A stretch of DNA of 64,000 nt from Microbulbifer sp. A4B17 (lineage in GTDB: Bacteria; Pseudomonadota; Gammaproteobacteria; Pseudomonadales; Cellvibrionaceae): positions 2,862,501 through 2,926,500 of the forward strand of contig NZ_CP029064.1 in assembly GCF_003076275.1 (NCBI RefSeq), read 5' to 3'. Shown here one piece after another: positions 28,675 to 38,640 of this stretch; positions within the stretch are counted from its first letter, which is position 1; every line of letters begins with the position of its first letter. Made by a program: the position numbers and the translations under genes. Below the pieces are notes generated by a model that did no database searches, was not told the origin of the DNA, and worked only from the letters and a program-made list of their open reading frames with translations.

Positions 28675-29383
28675 CCGAAGAGGCCTCAAGATGAAGGATG
28701 TAATTTTATTTTTGCTTCGCTCAATATTTAACTGAGAGAAGGGTGGCGGGAATTTACACAACTTTACAGATTGTTACAAGCCAACATGGCAACTGGTACC
28801 ACCGTTTAACAACCAGCCAGTTGATCATTGCCTGAAACTCTCAACAAGAAGTTTTCCAAAAAAAAATAATTTACAATTTTATGCATTAGACTCCACCCTC
28901 TCCCCACGAAATCAAAAAACGCCAAACTCGGCATCCTCATTCGTTCGGCACGCATACCAAGTGCGTCCACACGCTATTTATTGGCTCCTAGATTCCCAAA
29001 ACAACTGACGGACTTGGCAACAACAAAAGGAAGTAATTCGTTGAAGTCTTATCAGGCAGTATGTGAGATCATAATCTTCGACACTGGCGATAAACTCATG
29101 GGCCGTCAGTCAATCACGCAGAAAATAGACCGCAAGATTTTTTTTGCCAGGCAGTGTCACTCATCAGAGTAAGCATTAAACGAAAGTATCAATAGGCTAA
29201 TAAGACACTTCTTCGATAAAGGGGTGGAAATTGGCAAATTACCGAAAGATCAGATTGATGATGCGGCATTTATTATTGATGACCAGCTACGCTGAATTCT
29301 TGGAGCACGCTGGTATTTCTGGTGTATACGCATGTGTCGCTTGTGCCCTCAACCTAGTGCATGGCTCCCAAGATCATATATTA
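28675..29383. other. Intergenic region without recognisable gene
   Basis: About 700 bases between the RHS start and the membrane gene of the two-component operon. Short plus-strand frames (28981-29172, 29231-29416) have no ribosome binding sites or family features. The 200 bases next to the RHS gene presumably hold its promoter; I cannot identify it with confidence. No csrA remnant is visible. Confidence 0.5.
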
Positions 29384-29833
29384 CTAAATGTCCATCTCAA
29401 CCGGCGGTTCTGCTGACACAGGCCATACCAGTCCATTTCTTGTTACTAGGAGCAATAAAACAAAAGACATCTCCAGTGCGAGAAATATACCAATAGGGTG
29501 ATTAGGAACCCCGCGTATCATTAGGTAGAACAAATAGCTAGTAGTAAGCAAATTACCCGCGAGAGTAACGTTGAGGGCATAGCGACGCTCTTGCCAAAGT
29601 GGTTTACAAAGCAGGAGGTTCAACACCGCCGTGCCGGCGAGCATTACACCGGGCAGTATCAACAACAAACGACGGGATAAACCAATACTATCGCTGGTTA
29701 CCAAAGGCCAGATGGCGGCAAAGTGACCTTGGGCTCCAAGGAGGAGAAACAGCCCTAGAACCACAGCGCCACAGGCGGCAAGGCGATAAAGTGCATTGCG
29801 TTGCAAAGCGGGGTTTGATCTAGAAGCCGACAT
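29384..29833 (-). CDS. Four-helix membrane protein in regulatory operon
   Basis: 149 residues with about four membrane segments. It overlaps the 3' end of the response regulator gene by 14 bases, so it is co-transcribed with the two-component system. Such small membrane proteins beside NarL-type systems are often the regulated target or an accessory sensor; no family name is supported. Confidence 0.7.
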   Translation of the reverse strand: MSASRSNPALQRNALYRLAACGAVVLGLFLLLGAQGHFAAIWPLVTSDSIGLSRRLLLILPGVMLAGTAVLNLLLCKPLWQERRYALNVTLAGNLLTTSYLFYLMIRGVPNHPIGIFLALEMSFVLLLLVTRNGLVWPVSAEPPVEMDI

Positions 29834-30494
29834 CGCGCTCCCCTACGGTGGCCAGGCCACATTCGTAAGCAAACACGACCGCCTGTGCACGATCGCGCAA
29901 CCCCAATTTGGAGAGCAAGCTGGAAACGTGGGTTTTCACGGTGGCGGGGCCAATAAACAGGGCCTCGGCAATCTCGGCATTGCTCTTGCCGGCGGCGATG
30001 GCCTCCAGTACTTCGCGCTCCCGTGTAGTGAGGCGCTCCAGGCGTTCTGCCAGATTGTGCCCTGCCCCCAATTTCTGTGCGAACTGGCTGATCAGGCGTT
30101 GAGTGATGCCCGGTGCAAGCATGGCACCGCCCTCTGCTACTGTGCGTACTGCCTGCACCAGCGCCTCCGGGGGAATATCCTTGAGCACAAAACCACTAGC
30201 ACCTGCCCGCAGCGCACGAAACACATATTCATCGGGATCGAACGTGGTCAAAATAATGACACGGCAAGCTGTATCACTAGCTTCCAGGATGCGTGCCGTG
30301 GCTTCCAGCCCGTCCATCTCCGGCATGCGGATATCCATCAGGATGATATCCGGCTGATGCGCTCGTGCGGCTTCAACTGCCTCAATGCCGGTACCGGCCT
30401 CGGCGACCACCTCAATGTCGGGCTCGTTGTTCAGGATCAGGGCAAAACCGCGCCGCACCAAAGCCTGGTCATCCACCACCATCACTCGCAACAT
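29820..30494 (-). CDS. NarL/LuxR-type response regulator
   Basis: 224 residues. Receiver domain with acidic pocket Asp8/Asp9, phosphorylation site Asp54 (ILMDIRMPEMDG) and a conserved Lys in GFVLKDIPPE. A LuxR helix-turn-helix lies at about 155-212 (LTTREREVLEAIAAGKSNAEIA, VKTHVSSLLSKLGL). Start and histidine kinase stop overlap as TAATG at 30494, so the two are a cognate pair. Confidence 0.95.
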   Translation of the reverse strand: MLRVMVVDDQALVRRGFALILNNEPDIEVVAEAGTGIEAVEAARAHQPDIILMDIRMPEMDGLEATARILEASDTACRVIILTTFDPDEYVFRALRAGASGFVLKDIPPEALVQAVRTVAEGGAMLAPGITQRLISQFAQKLGAGHNLAERLERLTTREREVLEAIAAGKSNAEIAEALFIGPATVKTHVSSLLSKLGLRDRAQAVVFAYECGLATVGERDVGF

Positions 30495-31765
30495 TATGTT
30501 TTCACCATTCCTGTGGGTAGCTGTGCATATACCTCAAAACCACCACCATCGGCCGCGCCCGCATATAGATGGCCGCCGAGTAGTTCCGCGCGCTCGCGCA
30601 TGCCCGCGATGCCGTGCCCACCGCCAGGCTGCCCGTCAGTAGTTGTTTCCACCATGGGCCGGTCGCCAGTGGTGTTGCCATCATCGCCTACACGAATCAC
30701 TAGAGTGTCATGGTCTAAGCGCAGGCTCACTTGAACCCGCGCTGCGGCTCCAACGTGCTTAATGACATTAGTGAGGGATTCCTGAACGATACGATAAGCG
30801 GTGAGCGTGACGCTGGTCGGTACATTCTCCAGCGTGCCGTGGGTTTCGTAATCGACCTCAGTTAACACCTGCCGGACCTTTTCAATCAGAGCTGGTAAAT
30901 CATTGAGACCCGGTTGCGGAGTGAGGGCAGTGTCGCTGCTGGTCGGGCGCAGTACGCCAAGTAAATGGCGCATTTCTGTCATGGCCTGACGGCCAGCAGC
31001 CTCCACAGAAGCCATGGCTTCACTGGCGGCTTGCGGGTTATTGCGGCTGATGGCCCTGGCAGCACCGGCCTGCACAGTCATAAGGCTCACCTGGTGCGCC
31101 ACCACATCATGCATCTCGCGGGCGATTCGGGTGCGCTCGGCCGCTACCGCACGCTCGGATTCGGCATTGCGTTCGCGCTCCAAATACTTGGCTCTCTCTT
31201 CCAGCAAGCGAAGATATTCACCACGAAAGCGCAACCGGCGACCGATATACCACAGCGCCCATACCAGCATCACCGTTACTGTGCCTGCCGCGGTTGGTTG
31301 AGCCGGAATACCCTGATCAATCGCCACAAAAACCAGCGTTGCGATGACTCCGATAAAACTGGCCCGGGTGTTGGCCTCGTAGCGGCCAAGGCTATACAGC
31401 GAAACCGCCATGGCGACAATGCCATCCGCCGGTAAACCCAGTTCCAGCAATATTGTTGCGCCGAGAATAACGGCCTGTACCTGCCAGGGGTGTGTGCGAC
31501 GCCACAACAGAGCGAAGGAGCCGACGAACACACACTGGAAAGCAATAACATCCCCCAGATTTTGCATGGCCAGCACTTCGCGCGCCTCTTCGCGCGACCA
31601 CATCAGTAGCGTCAGCAAAAACATGAGCAGGGCGATGAGCAGATCAGTCAGGTGCGGCCAGCGTTCGAATGGCCCGCGGAAGGGCTGCCACACCGGAAGC
31701 TTGGGTAATTCCGAGCTGGTGTTGAGCGGATTCGACGCAGGCGTATTTAGGGACGACGATTTCAT
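30494..31765 (-). CDS. Histidine kinase, HisKA_3 type
   Basis: 423 residues. Five or so N-terminal membrane segments (about 40-180) form a sensor without a large periplasmic loop. A short coiled coil leads to the dimerisation box with His219 (REMHDVVAHQVSLM). A degenerate HATPase domain has GDDG and GHGIAGMRERAELLGG. DesK/NarX-like architecture. It phosphorylates the regulator encoded downstream; the signal is unknown. Confidence 0.93.
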   Translation of the reverse strand: MKSSSLNTPASNPLNTSSELPKLPVWQPFRGPFERWPHLTDLLIALLMFLLTLLMWSREEAREVLAMQNLGDVIAFQCVFVGSFALLWRRTHPWQVQAVILGATILLELGLPADGIVAMAVSLYSLGRYEANTRASFIGVIATLVFVAIDQGIPAQPTAAGTVTVMLVWALWYIGRRLRFRGEYLRLLEERAKYLERERNAESERAVAAERTRIAREMHDVVAHQVSLMTVQAGAARAISRNNPQAASEAMASVEAAGRQAMTEMRHLLGVLRPTSSDTALTPQPGLNDLPALIEKVRQVLTEVDYETHGTLENVPTSVTLTAYRIVQESLTNVIKHVGAAARVQVSLRLDHDTLVIRVGDDGNTTGDRPMVETTTDGQPGGGHGIAGMRERAELLGGHLYAGAADGGGFEVYAQLPTGMVKT

Positions 31766-31954
31766 TTCCGCATGCTAAACCAGGCGCAACCAGCTGTCAT
31801 GGGACTTTCGGAGGATGCGGGAGCAGGCGCATCTCCGTCTTTTGGGGGAGGTCCGATTCCTGCCTGTGGCCGATGTGCGTAAGCCCGAAAGAGCCGAACA
31901 TGCTCGGCAAGCACATTCAGACCTTATACGGACCATAATCGCCTGGAGAACCCC

Positions 31955-32782
31955 ATGAACGACGCTGTACTCAGCCAAACACTACCGCGACCATTCGATA
32001 CTCGGCGAGCAGTTAACCTGTCGGTAAAAACCTGGTTCTGCATCGCGGCCATCGGCCATGCGATCTTCTTTGCCTATATCCTGGCCGTCTTCTACCCACC
32101 CATTGCCGAATCGGGAGTGCACGGCTTGAAAGGACTGCACCTACCGGCAGGCTTCCGCGAGGGAGATACATTGGGCAACCTGGCTTCGGTAAGCCACGTT
32201 CTATTTGCGGCAATTGTCATCGGCGGTGGGCCCCTGCAGCTAATCCCTTCAGTGCGACGGCATGCCCCCAACTTCCATCGCTGGCTGGGGCGCAGCTATC
32301 TGCTGACAGCCGTCATCGCCAGTATTGCGGGGCTCTACATGACCTGGACGCGGCACACCATTGGTAATTTAGTGTCGCAAATCAGCATCACCATGGACGG
32401 CATACTAATTTTGGCGTTTGCCTTTCTGGCGGTGCGTACTGCGATGGCCAGACGCATTGCTGAGCACCGCCGCTGGGCCTTGCGCCTATTTATGGCTGCC
32501 AGTGCAGTGTGGTTCTTCCGTGTGGCCTTGATGGGCTGGGCAATGCTCACCGGCGGCTGGGGGATCGACTGGAAATCCTTTACCGGGCCTTTCCTATATG
32601 CGCTGGGCTTCGGCCAATACCTGCTCCCTCTGGCCATGCTGGAATGGTACTTTCACTGTCAAAAGCGCGGAACCGCACAGGGAACCCAGATTGCTTTTGT
32701 CAGTACCCTGATACCTCTGACTGTGTTTATGGCCATTGGTATTTTTGCCGCTACGATGGGAATGTGGTTGCCACGGATCTGA
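31955..32782 (+). CDS. DUF2306 membrane protein
   Basis: 275 residues with about seven membrane helices and the DUF2306 hallmark HRWLGRSYLL with following helices. ATG follows CTGGAGAA. It is divergent from the histidine kinase with 190 bases between, so it may be a target of the two-component system. Biochemical role unknown. Confidence 0.85.
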   Translation: MNDAVLSQTLPRPFDTRRAVNLSVKTWFCIAAIGHAIFFAYILAVFYPPIAESGVHGLKGLHLPAGFREGDTLGNLASVSHVLFAAIVIGGGPLQLIPSVRRHAPNFHRWLGRSYLLTAVIASIAGLYMTWTRHTIGNLVSQISITMDGILILAFAFLAVRTAMARRIAEHRRWALRLFMAASAVWFFRVALMGWAMLTGGWGIDWKSFTGPFLYALGFGQYLLPLAMLEWYFHCQKRGTAQGTQIAFVSTLIPLTVFMAIGIFAATMGMWLPRI

Positions 32783-33214
32783 GGTTACGCAGCCAGATTA
32801 TCGTGAAGTTCTTCCGATAGCTTGGCTGTAGAGGTCCAGGTTTTGTAGATCCGAATATAGTAGTAATTGTAGACACCCTCCAAATTAAAATATAAACCTA
32901 CAAGACTATTGACTCAGGAGGAGAGTCAAACAAAATACTAACGGCCGCGATACTTACCATAGAGTAATCTGTTTTCTCATTATCTTCTGTAATTTCAGAG
33001 TCTGCTTTAAAAGTACGCCTTTATTTATTGGAGAGACAATCTCCAAAATTAAAAGCTTATACAAAACGGAAAAGATCCCGCCATTCAAAAGCATGCGTAC
33101 GGCTTAAACCGTTTATAGCTTCAACAAGCTGATTTCGCATCGGTTTTCACGTAGAATAAGTTGAACTACAGTACATGTAATTTTGGTACCTTGGTAGTTT
33201 TGTAAGGAATGTAA
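32783..33214. other. Intergenic region, no gene seen
   Basis: AT-rich stretch between DUF2306 and the SUKH-LRR gene. No convincing reading frame, hairpin or csrA remnant. It marks the return to accessory base composition. Confidence 0.5.
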
Positions 33215-34648
33215 ATGCTTAATATTTATTTTCAGTCCCTTATAGATAAAGTTCGCGAAATACAGCCAGAGATGCCTAGCATTCTGAATGAAAAAGCAGA
33301 CTTTTCAGAGATTCAAAGGGCTGAGAAAGTCATTGGTATGACTCTACCAGATGAGTTGCAAAACCTTTATTTGACCCATAACGGACAGAGACATGGACCT
33401 GGATTCTTCTTTACATGTCCATTTTTATCTATTGACGAAATGCTGGATGAATGGAGCAAGTGGAGTCAGATTGAGGAAAAATTTATAGATAACTGGGATG
33501 TCAATTCAATATCTGTACCCCAGGGCTATATTAAAGAGGTAATTTTCAACAGAAAATGGATCCCCTTCTCCATGGATTATGGTGGAAATAATTTTGCATT
33601 AGATATGGATCCAGGCCCAAAAGGTAAACCGGGACAAGTAATAGTATTTGGTCGTGACTATGATACAAAATATGTTTTAGCTGATAGTCTGTCAGAGTTA
33701 CTTAACTATTACATTGATTGCCTTAAATGCGGGAACTACACTGTAGAGGATGATGAATATATTGACATAGATATGCCGAAGCTTTCAGTTATGAAAATTG
33801 GCCAGAATGGTAAGAATCAGAAAATTTTTAAGAATTGGAAAAGTCAATTAAGTAGTGAATGGCTTTTAGCCTTACAAAAAAATATCTCGAAAGACTTTAG
33901 CCTTGATAGTTTAGAATCACTACACAGTCTGAACTTATTAAAAACAAATGTAACCGACTTAATCCCCATTGAGAAACTTACAGGGCTAAGAGAGCTGATT
34001 ACTAGTGGAACGAAGATAAAGACATTAAGCGGAATGGAATTCTGCCCTAATCTAAAAAAAGCATATTTTGCAAAGTGCTCACTGAAAGATATCTCTGCTT
34101 TAAACGCATGTACAAAGTTACAAGTTCTAAACTTCTCAAACTCTCAAATCCCTTCTACCGAATCAATTACTAAATTAAAGAGCCTTAAAAATTTGTCACT
34201 AGAGGGGACTGGGCTGAATAAACTGGAAGGTATTGATAATTTAGCAAACTTAACCGAGCTAAACATAGCTCGAAATGAAATATATGACTTTTCACACCTA
34301 GGTGATTTGAAAAAACTGACCAGTTTGAGCATATCCTATAATAAAGTTGGTAACGCATCGGACCTTAACAAGCTGAAAAAATTGAAGTCATTGGATATTT
34401 CAAACACAACAATTTCGAACATTGAATTTCTTGGTGACATAAAGTCTCTGGAAACGATACGCATATACTCTATTAAGGTAGATGAGTATTCAACCTTAAA
34501 CAATCTTTCAAATCTAAAAGAAATTTACTGTTCATTCGACCAATTTAGAGAAATCATTAAAACTCTGAAGTTCAAGGTCAGATTTGTCATGGTTGGCGGG
34601 TTGACTAAAGAACAGAGAAATTATTACTCAGAGTACATGCTTCAGTAA
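33215..34648 (+). CDS. SUKH (SMI1/KNR4) domain fused to leucine-rich repeats
   Basis: 477 residues. Residues about 25-165 form a SMI1/KNR4 (SUKH-1) domain (AEKVIGMTLPDELQNLYLTHNG, WIPFSMDYGGNNFALDMDPG). From about 220 to 470 there are roughly ten leucine-rich repeats of the internalin type, spaced about 22 residues (LKSLKNLSLEGTGLNKLEGI). SUKH domains are broad-specificity immunity modules against nuclease and other polymorphic toxins; the repeats may add a binding surface. It stands alone on the plus strand with no adjacent toxin, so it is an orphan immunity candidate. Confidence 0.85.
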   Translation: MLNIYFQSLIDKVREIQPEMPSILNEKADFSEIQRAEKVIGMTLPDELQNLYLTHNGQRHGPGFFFTCPFLSIDEMLDEWSKWSQIEEKFIDNWDVNSISVPQGYIKEVIFNRKWIPFSMDYGGNNFALDMDPGPKGKPGQVIVFGRDYDTKYVLADSLSELLNYYIDCLKCGNYTVEDDEYIDIDMPKLSVMKIGQNGKNQKIFKNWKSQLSSEWLLALQKNISKDFSLDSLESLHSLNLLKTNVTDLIPIEKLTGLRELITSGTKIKTLSGMEFCPNLKKAYFAKCSLKDISALNACTKLQVLNFSNSQIPSTESITKLKSLKNLSLEGTGLNKLEGIDNLANLTELNIARNEIYDFSHLGDLKKLTSLSISYNKVGNASDLNKLKKLKSLDISNTTISNIEFLGDIKSLETIRIYSIKVDEYSTLNNLSNLKEIYCSFDQFREIIKTLKFKVRFVMVGGLTKEQRNYYSEYMLQ

Positions 34649-34866
34649 ATAATCAAACAGTATATTTAATTGATTGCTACTAACAGGAGCTGCAGTAGTC
34701 AGGGGAGTAAACTACTATCGAAGCACTATAAAAATTAAGTGCTTTCAACTGGTTCTAGCGGTTCGAAAACTCTAAGAGGCTAGTACCCCCTAATATTTTA
34801 GCAGGCAACACTAACCTCACCACGGAATGCCCACTCACAGCTTGACTATCGCTAGAAAGCAAATAA

Positions 34867-35040
34867 ATTAACCTAGTGCGCCTTACTAATGAAAACTTAT
34901 TATTGGGGCTAATATCTCAGTCACAGCTCTAAAAGAGAAGGAAAATGCAGTAAAGGTAGGCAACCTCATCCCTAAATCCCTCGCCACCTATTGAAAGAGA
35001 TCTATATACGTTTCAAGAAGGAATAAATAGTAGACTATAG
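34867..35040 (+). pseudogene. csrA remnant 7
   Basis: Strongly decayed. The leader GCCCACTCACAGCTTGACTATC and the 3' part (CTAAATCCCTCGCCACCTATT, AGAGATCTATATACG) align with the other units. Several stops in frame; ATG replaced by ATT. Confidence 0.65.
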
Positions 35041-35882
35041 CACGCTCTAAGGCCAATGCCTCCCTCCTTCTGCACCCCAGGATTTCTTATTGGTTAACGA
35101 ACCTGGATCAGTTGTCTCAGCGTAGATTTCACTTATACGTTTCTCACCGTAGCAATCTCGTTCCTAGTTACTATCACTCCCTGATTAATCGTAAGTATTA
35201 TCGTCATTTCTCCGGTGAAAATCTTTCTATGAAGTCTTCGCTTGAATCAAGGTACCATCGACGCTGCATATTATGTGTAAAGTATCCAAAGTTTAACTTT
35301 TTGAATACGACATAGTACCAATATCGTCATATGTACGAGTGCAATCCAACAGCCTAATAGTGCTCCCGACTCAAAGTCTCTAAATTTTCAGGTTAAACCT
35401 GAGAAAGCCCAAATTTTACTATATAAATCAATATATTAGGTCGCATAAACTAACTTTATCACTTTCCTCTGGGTCCCAAGCTTATATAAGGACTGAAGGG
35501 CATTGCATTTCACATTCACCATTCACTATGAGTTAGTACTAATGAGGGACGAGAAGTATCACTCAAGCTGGTCTCGGGCAAGGGTTTCGAATAGGCTATC
35601 GAAATATGGGTAGGCGCAACATTTAACAAACTTATAAAGGTAAATTGCCGATTCGACTTGCTGTGGCGCTTGAGTAGTCTAAGATGTTTCAGGTATCGTA
35701 AATCGCTTCTGCCGTACTCTTAGAAATTCCAATAGCTGTCGTACATGAATATGAGTACGACTCAGGACAATGTACTTAGGCTTGGTAATGTGCAAATCAC
35801 ATTCAAGCCTTATATCTCTAACAGCTTCATTTATGCCAGTGGAACAGGTATTAGCCACATTTGTTATTTCAAGGAAATTAAG
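35041..35882. other. Non-coding stretch
   Basis: About 840 bases without a supported gene. The plus-strand frame 35112-35315 has no ribosome binding site or family feature. The DoxX frame could be read from 35745, but those 46 extra codons look non-native. Confidence 0.45.
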
Positions 35883-36386
35883 ATGCTCTCACAATCTTCT
35901 CCTTTAATTAAAAAACTACTTGTAGGTGATCGTAGATGGGAATGGATACCCATCTTAGTAGCACGCGTGTCACTAGGATTGTTTTTTTCAGTATCAGGGT
36001 ATAATAAACTATTTGTTCCTGAGAGGCATGCAGACCTTGTAAATTTGATGAGTGAAATAGGAGTACCCTTTCATAAATTTACGGCGATATTTTTAGCGTC
36101 TGTAGAATTTTTTGGTGGACTACTCTTAATACTTGGTCTTTTATCAACAATTGTTGCAATTGTATTGACGATTGTAATGGTTGTCGCTATCGCCACCGTT
36201 GAAATTGAACATGCCATCCCTAAAGGCATTGGGCCACTGGACTGGATGAGCTGGTTTCTCTATTTGCCCCAAGTTTTATATATTATTTTATTTATATGGT
36301 TAATGGCTGCGGGCCCTGGTAGATTTAGTTTAGATTACCTACTCGCAAAAAAGTTAGGCATTAATAATAAAGATCAAATAAAATAA
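35883..36386 (+). CDS. DoxX-family membrane protein
   Basis: 167 residues. Four membrane helices of the DoxX family, with LVARVSLGLFFSVSGYNKL in the first helix and EFFGGLLLILGLLST in the second. I chose ATG 35883, with AAGGA nine bases upstream, rather than the frame-extended start at 35745. DoxX-like proteins act in membrane redox or quinone-linked processes; the specific role is unknown. A common cargo type in cassette arrays. Confidence 0.85.
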   Translation: MLSQSSPLIKKLLVGDRRWEWIPILVARVSLGLFFSVSGYNKLFVPERHADLVNLMSEIGVPFHKFTAIFLASVEFFGGLLLILGLLSTIVAIVLTIVMVVAIATVEIEHAIPKGIGPLDWMSWFLYLPQVLYIILFIWLMAAGPGRFSLDYLLAKKLGINNKDQIK

Positions 36387-36476
36387 GATGTTGACCTTTA
36401 CAAATACACAGTGAATTTCCATCACTATTAGTGTATTTATTACCTTTATCCACAAGAAGAATCTGCAATCCTGCAA

Positions 36477-36529
36477 AAAAATATATCCTTAAATACCTAA
36501 AAATATATCCTTAAATACCTAAAAATATA
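36477..36529. repeat. Tandem repeat, 22-base unit
   Basis: Two full copies of AAAAATATATCCTTAAATAC-type 22-base units plus a partial third. AT-rich, non-coding, about 90 bases after the DoxX gene. Confidence 0.8.
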
Positions 36530-36734
36530 AAATGCCAAGGCTAATGATTGAAGAGAAGGGTTTAACAAACTGGGAACAAGATAATAAAATTTATATCATC
36601 AGTATGAACGTGAAGTACTCTTAATAAATTGAAGTGACTCCTCAAGCTTTCGCAGCCTAACTCTCTTCTTTTTCTACTCTACGCCCCACCCTACCTCTCC
36701 CACCAATAATCAACCACCAATCTTATCCACTGCA

Positions 36735-36795
36735 GAATACCGATAGTACTGGGCGTGAAGGGCAATCAAGTAAAAATAGGCAATGAAGGAGTTGA
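36735..36795 (+). pseudogene. csrA remnant 8
   Basis: Only the middle survives (TACTGGGCGTGAAGGGCAAT, CAAGTAAAAATAGG), joined to the end of the gene (GGCAATGAAGGAGTTGAG). The GGAAGGAGGCCC tail follows, then directly the stop of the Imm26-like gene. The leader is recognisable from about 36646. Confidence 0.7.
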
Positions 36796-36840
36796 GACCA
36801 GATCCCCATGGAAGGAGGCCCACCAATGCTTTCACTATTA

Positions 36841-37323
36841 TCAGACATATTCATATGGCTTGAATGGCGATCGATCAGATGTCCATTGCATATCAACACG
36901 TTTAGCCAGTATTGTATCATCTATCCTCGCTCGGTAAGGGAACGATTTTTGTGTATCATTGAGTTTGGTAATCCGCTGCATAAACTCTCCATCACTGGAA
37001 TAGATAGCCCAACCGAAGATGTCCTTTCCTATCCCCCAGTGAGATTTAAATCCAGGCGGCTTAAAGTTTTCAATGCTATTTTTATTAGATAGTCTTTGTA
37101 TCCGATCTTCCCTTTTTGCCCAAATGTAGTCTACACAAGCGTAAAAGCCTGGCAACTGATTAGCTGATTGAATCAATCTCGAATCTTCATCTAAGAGGGG
37201 TTTCTGATGAAACACGAACGATACTTGCCCACCGAATAACACGATTCTCGTCAGAACTAGAGCGTAATATTGTTTTTCGGCTGATTCTATACAAACAAGA
37301 TCTCTTGGAGATACTCTAAGCAT
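36841..37323 (-). CDS. Imm26-like immunity protein
   Basis: 160 residues, soluble. The start VSPRDLVCIESAEKQYYALVL resembles the Imm26 pattern in which a short beta-strand and a (Y/F)xxxxV strand open the domain; the rest is a mixed alpha/beta fold. Imm26 proteins are immunity proteins of polymorphic toxin systems. It is flanked by an attC-like site upstream and a csrA remnant downstream. Family assignment moderate. Confidence 0.5.
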   Translation of the reverse strand: MLRVSPRDLVCIESAEKQYYALVLTRIVLFGGQVSFVFHQKPLLDEDSRLIQSANQLPGFYACVDYIWAKREDRIQRLSNKNSIENFKPPGFKSHWGIGKDIFGWAIYSSDGEFMQRITKLNDTQKSFPYRARIDDTILAKRVDMQWTSDRSPFKPYEYV

Positions 37324-37327
37324 TACT

Positions 37328-37396
37328 CATAATACCGTGCTGAGAAATTTAGGAAGCGCCAGCGAATAAAATTTCTGCAATAACGCCTTGTTACGT
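37328..37396 (-). repeat. attC-like site upstream of Imm26-like gene
   Basis: On the minus strand it opens with ACGTAACAAGGCG and closes at GTATTATG, five bases before the gene's ATG. The arms GCAGAAATTT and AAATTTCTCAGC pair with an unpaired base, and the outer CGTAAC/GTATTATG segments pair too. The ORF 37327-37551 reads through it and is probably not a gene. Confidence 0.6.
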
Positions 37397-37915
37397 GTTT
37401 TACCACCTGACTTCATGGAATTCCATTGTACCAAAAATGCTGCAGCCCATCGTATAGTTCCATAATGTGTATATTTTAATATTATCACTTCGATACGTTT
37501 TACCAAATCCGTTGTCAAACACTTAACTCCATCCGCCTTCACAGCAAACAACCACTGAACTAATATTTATTTATCTTCTTTTTTTACCATGGAAAAAGCT
37601 ATGGCTCCTGACAAATAACTTCGTACGGCATAACTGCCATTACCGTTAGCAACACATCACATTCTGGAATGCTCAAACTTAAATCTTTGTGAGCCCGAAA
37701 CTTTGTCATGAGGATTCTTTGATGTTAATTGGCCTGGCAGAACTTTCTCATCAAAGTCGCCCCCTATGTTGTATATAGGCAACATTAAGATCACGATTCC
37801 TTACTCTACCCCGACCCGCATCAGCGGCGCGGGCAAAGGCCACGCCATCTGTATGCGCTTACGATACGGCACGTGAATATTCTCCAATACAAATATAGAT
37901 TCCTTTCTTATTGGA
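37397..37915 (-). other. Degraded segment between attC-like site and RidA
   Basis: No intact gene. Bases 37801-37890, read on the minus strand, give an open C-terminus-like stretch (PYRKRIQMAWPLPAP then a stop) that may be the end of a lost gene. The rest is AT-rich with no recognisable element. Confidence 0.35.
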
Positions 37916-38311
37916 TTAATCACCGATGTAGGCAACCGCATCAATTTCAACCAACATGGATTCCTCAGCCAATGGTGTCTGCACTGTTGTTCTGGCAGGT
38001 GGATTATCTGAAAATGTCTCACTGAAGATATTATTCATTTTCTGAAAATCCTTTATGTCTTTGAGATAGACGTTACATTTCAAGACATCACTCCAGTCCG
38101 CGCCACCTTCTTTGAGCACAGCTCTAACGTTATTTAAGGCTTGTCTTGTTTGCGCTTCAATATCACCAACGCCAACAATATTTCCGTCACTTCCCCAAGC
38201 AACTTGACCTGCGGTGTACACCATATCACCGCCTCTTGTGCCGGGGGAATAAGGGTATGTTGGACGCGGTTGAAACTTCAATTGTTCAGGTTTCAGGATT
38301 TTTCGGGGCAT
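37916..38311 (-). CDS. RidA-family protein
   Basis: 131 residues. Rid/YjgF/UK114 fold with the expected GGDMVYTAGQVA start of the core, Arg107 in PPARTTV (substrate carboxylate binding) and Glu122 in VEIDAVAY, both typical of active RidA imine/enamine deaminases. It deaminates reactive 2-aminoacrylate-type intermediates in the cytoplasm. GTAAGGAG lies before the ATG. A metabolic cargo gene. Confidence 0.88.
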   Translation of the reverse strand: MPRKILKPEQLKFQPRPTYPYSPGTRGGDMVYTAGQVAWGSDGNIVGVGDIEAQTRQALNNVRAVLKEGGADWSDVLKCNVYLKDIKDFQKMNNIFSETFSDNPPARTTVQTPLAEESMLVEIDAVAYIGD

Positions 38312-38375
38312 CGTGAAGTCTCCTTACGTTTGCAATAATGCTGATAAATATCAGTTGCAATTAGCACGCATCATG

Positions 38376-38412
38376 TAACAGTTAATTCAACATCAGCATC
38401 TATATATCACGC
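38376..38412 (-). promoter_or_regulatory. Recurrent 5' element A (upstream of RidA)
   Basis: On the minus strand TGATATATAGATGCTGATGT is followed by TGAATTAACTGTTA. Near-identical elements precede the genes starting at 46858, 47772, 48925 and 50111. TGATATATA fits an extended -10 box; the GTTA end also fits the right half of an attC site. Either reading is possible. Confidence 0.45.
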
Positions 38413-38640
38413 TTCCACATCATTCAAAAGCTCATCAGCCTGACTATTCAAAAAATGCTGAGGATCGATAAGGTATTGGCTCTTCCTAAAAGGATCATAA
38501 TACAACCCTGGACACACACCAAATAGCCTGGGGATTAGGAGTTGCAGAAATCGGCTAGCCAAATAGATACTGGTATTATAGAATAGAAAAAATTCAACGA
38601 CTTGTAGTAACTCCTCAAAGTAAGGGAGCATAACGTCCAT
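38407..38640 (-). CDS. Possible small protein, 77 residues
   Basis: ATG frame with an aromatic/leucine-rich first half and a polar C-terminus (NSQADELLNDVEA) that looks protein-like. It starts exactly at the left edge of csrA unit 9 and overlaps recurrent element A. Could be a cassette gene or remnant. Confidence 0.3.
   Translation of the reverse strand: MDVMLPYFEELLQVVEFFLFYNTSIYLASRFLQLLIPRLFGVCPGLYYDPFRKSQYLIDPQHFLNSQADELLNDVEA

Noticed and set aside
28981..29416. Two short plus-strand ORFs upstream of the RHS gene, considered as transposase or RHS fragments
   Set aside because: No transposase motif, no start signals and no similarity that I can recognise.
37327..37551. Minus-strand ORF of 74 codons
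   Set aside because: It reads through the attC-like palindrome at 37328-37396, has a non-ATG start without a ribosome binding site, and no family features.
37801..38022. 73-codon ORF overlapping the end of RidA
   Set aside because: Mostly in another frame of RidA; only its last 30 codons could be a remnant of a lost gene.
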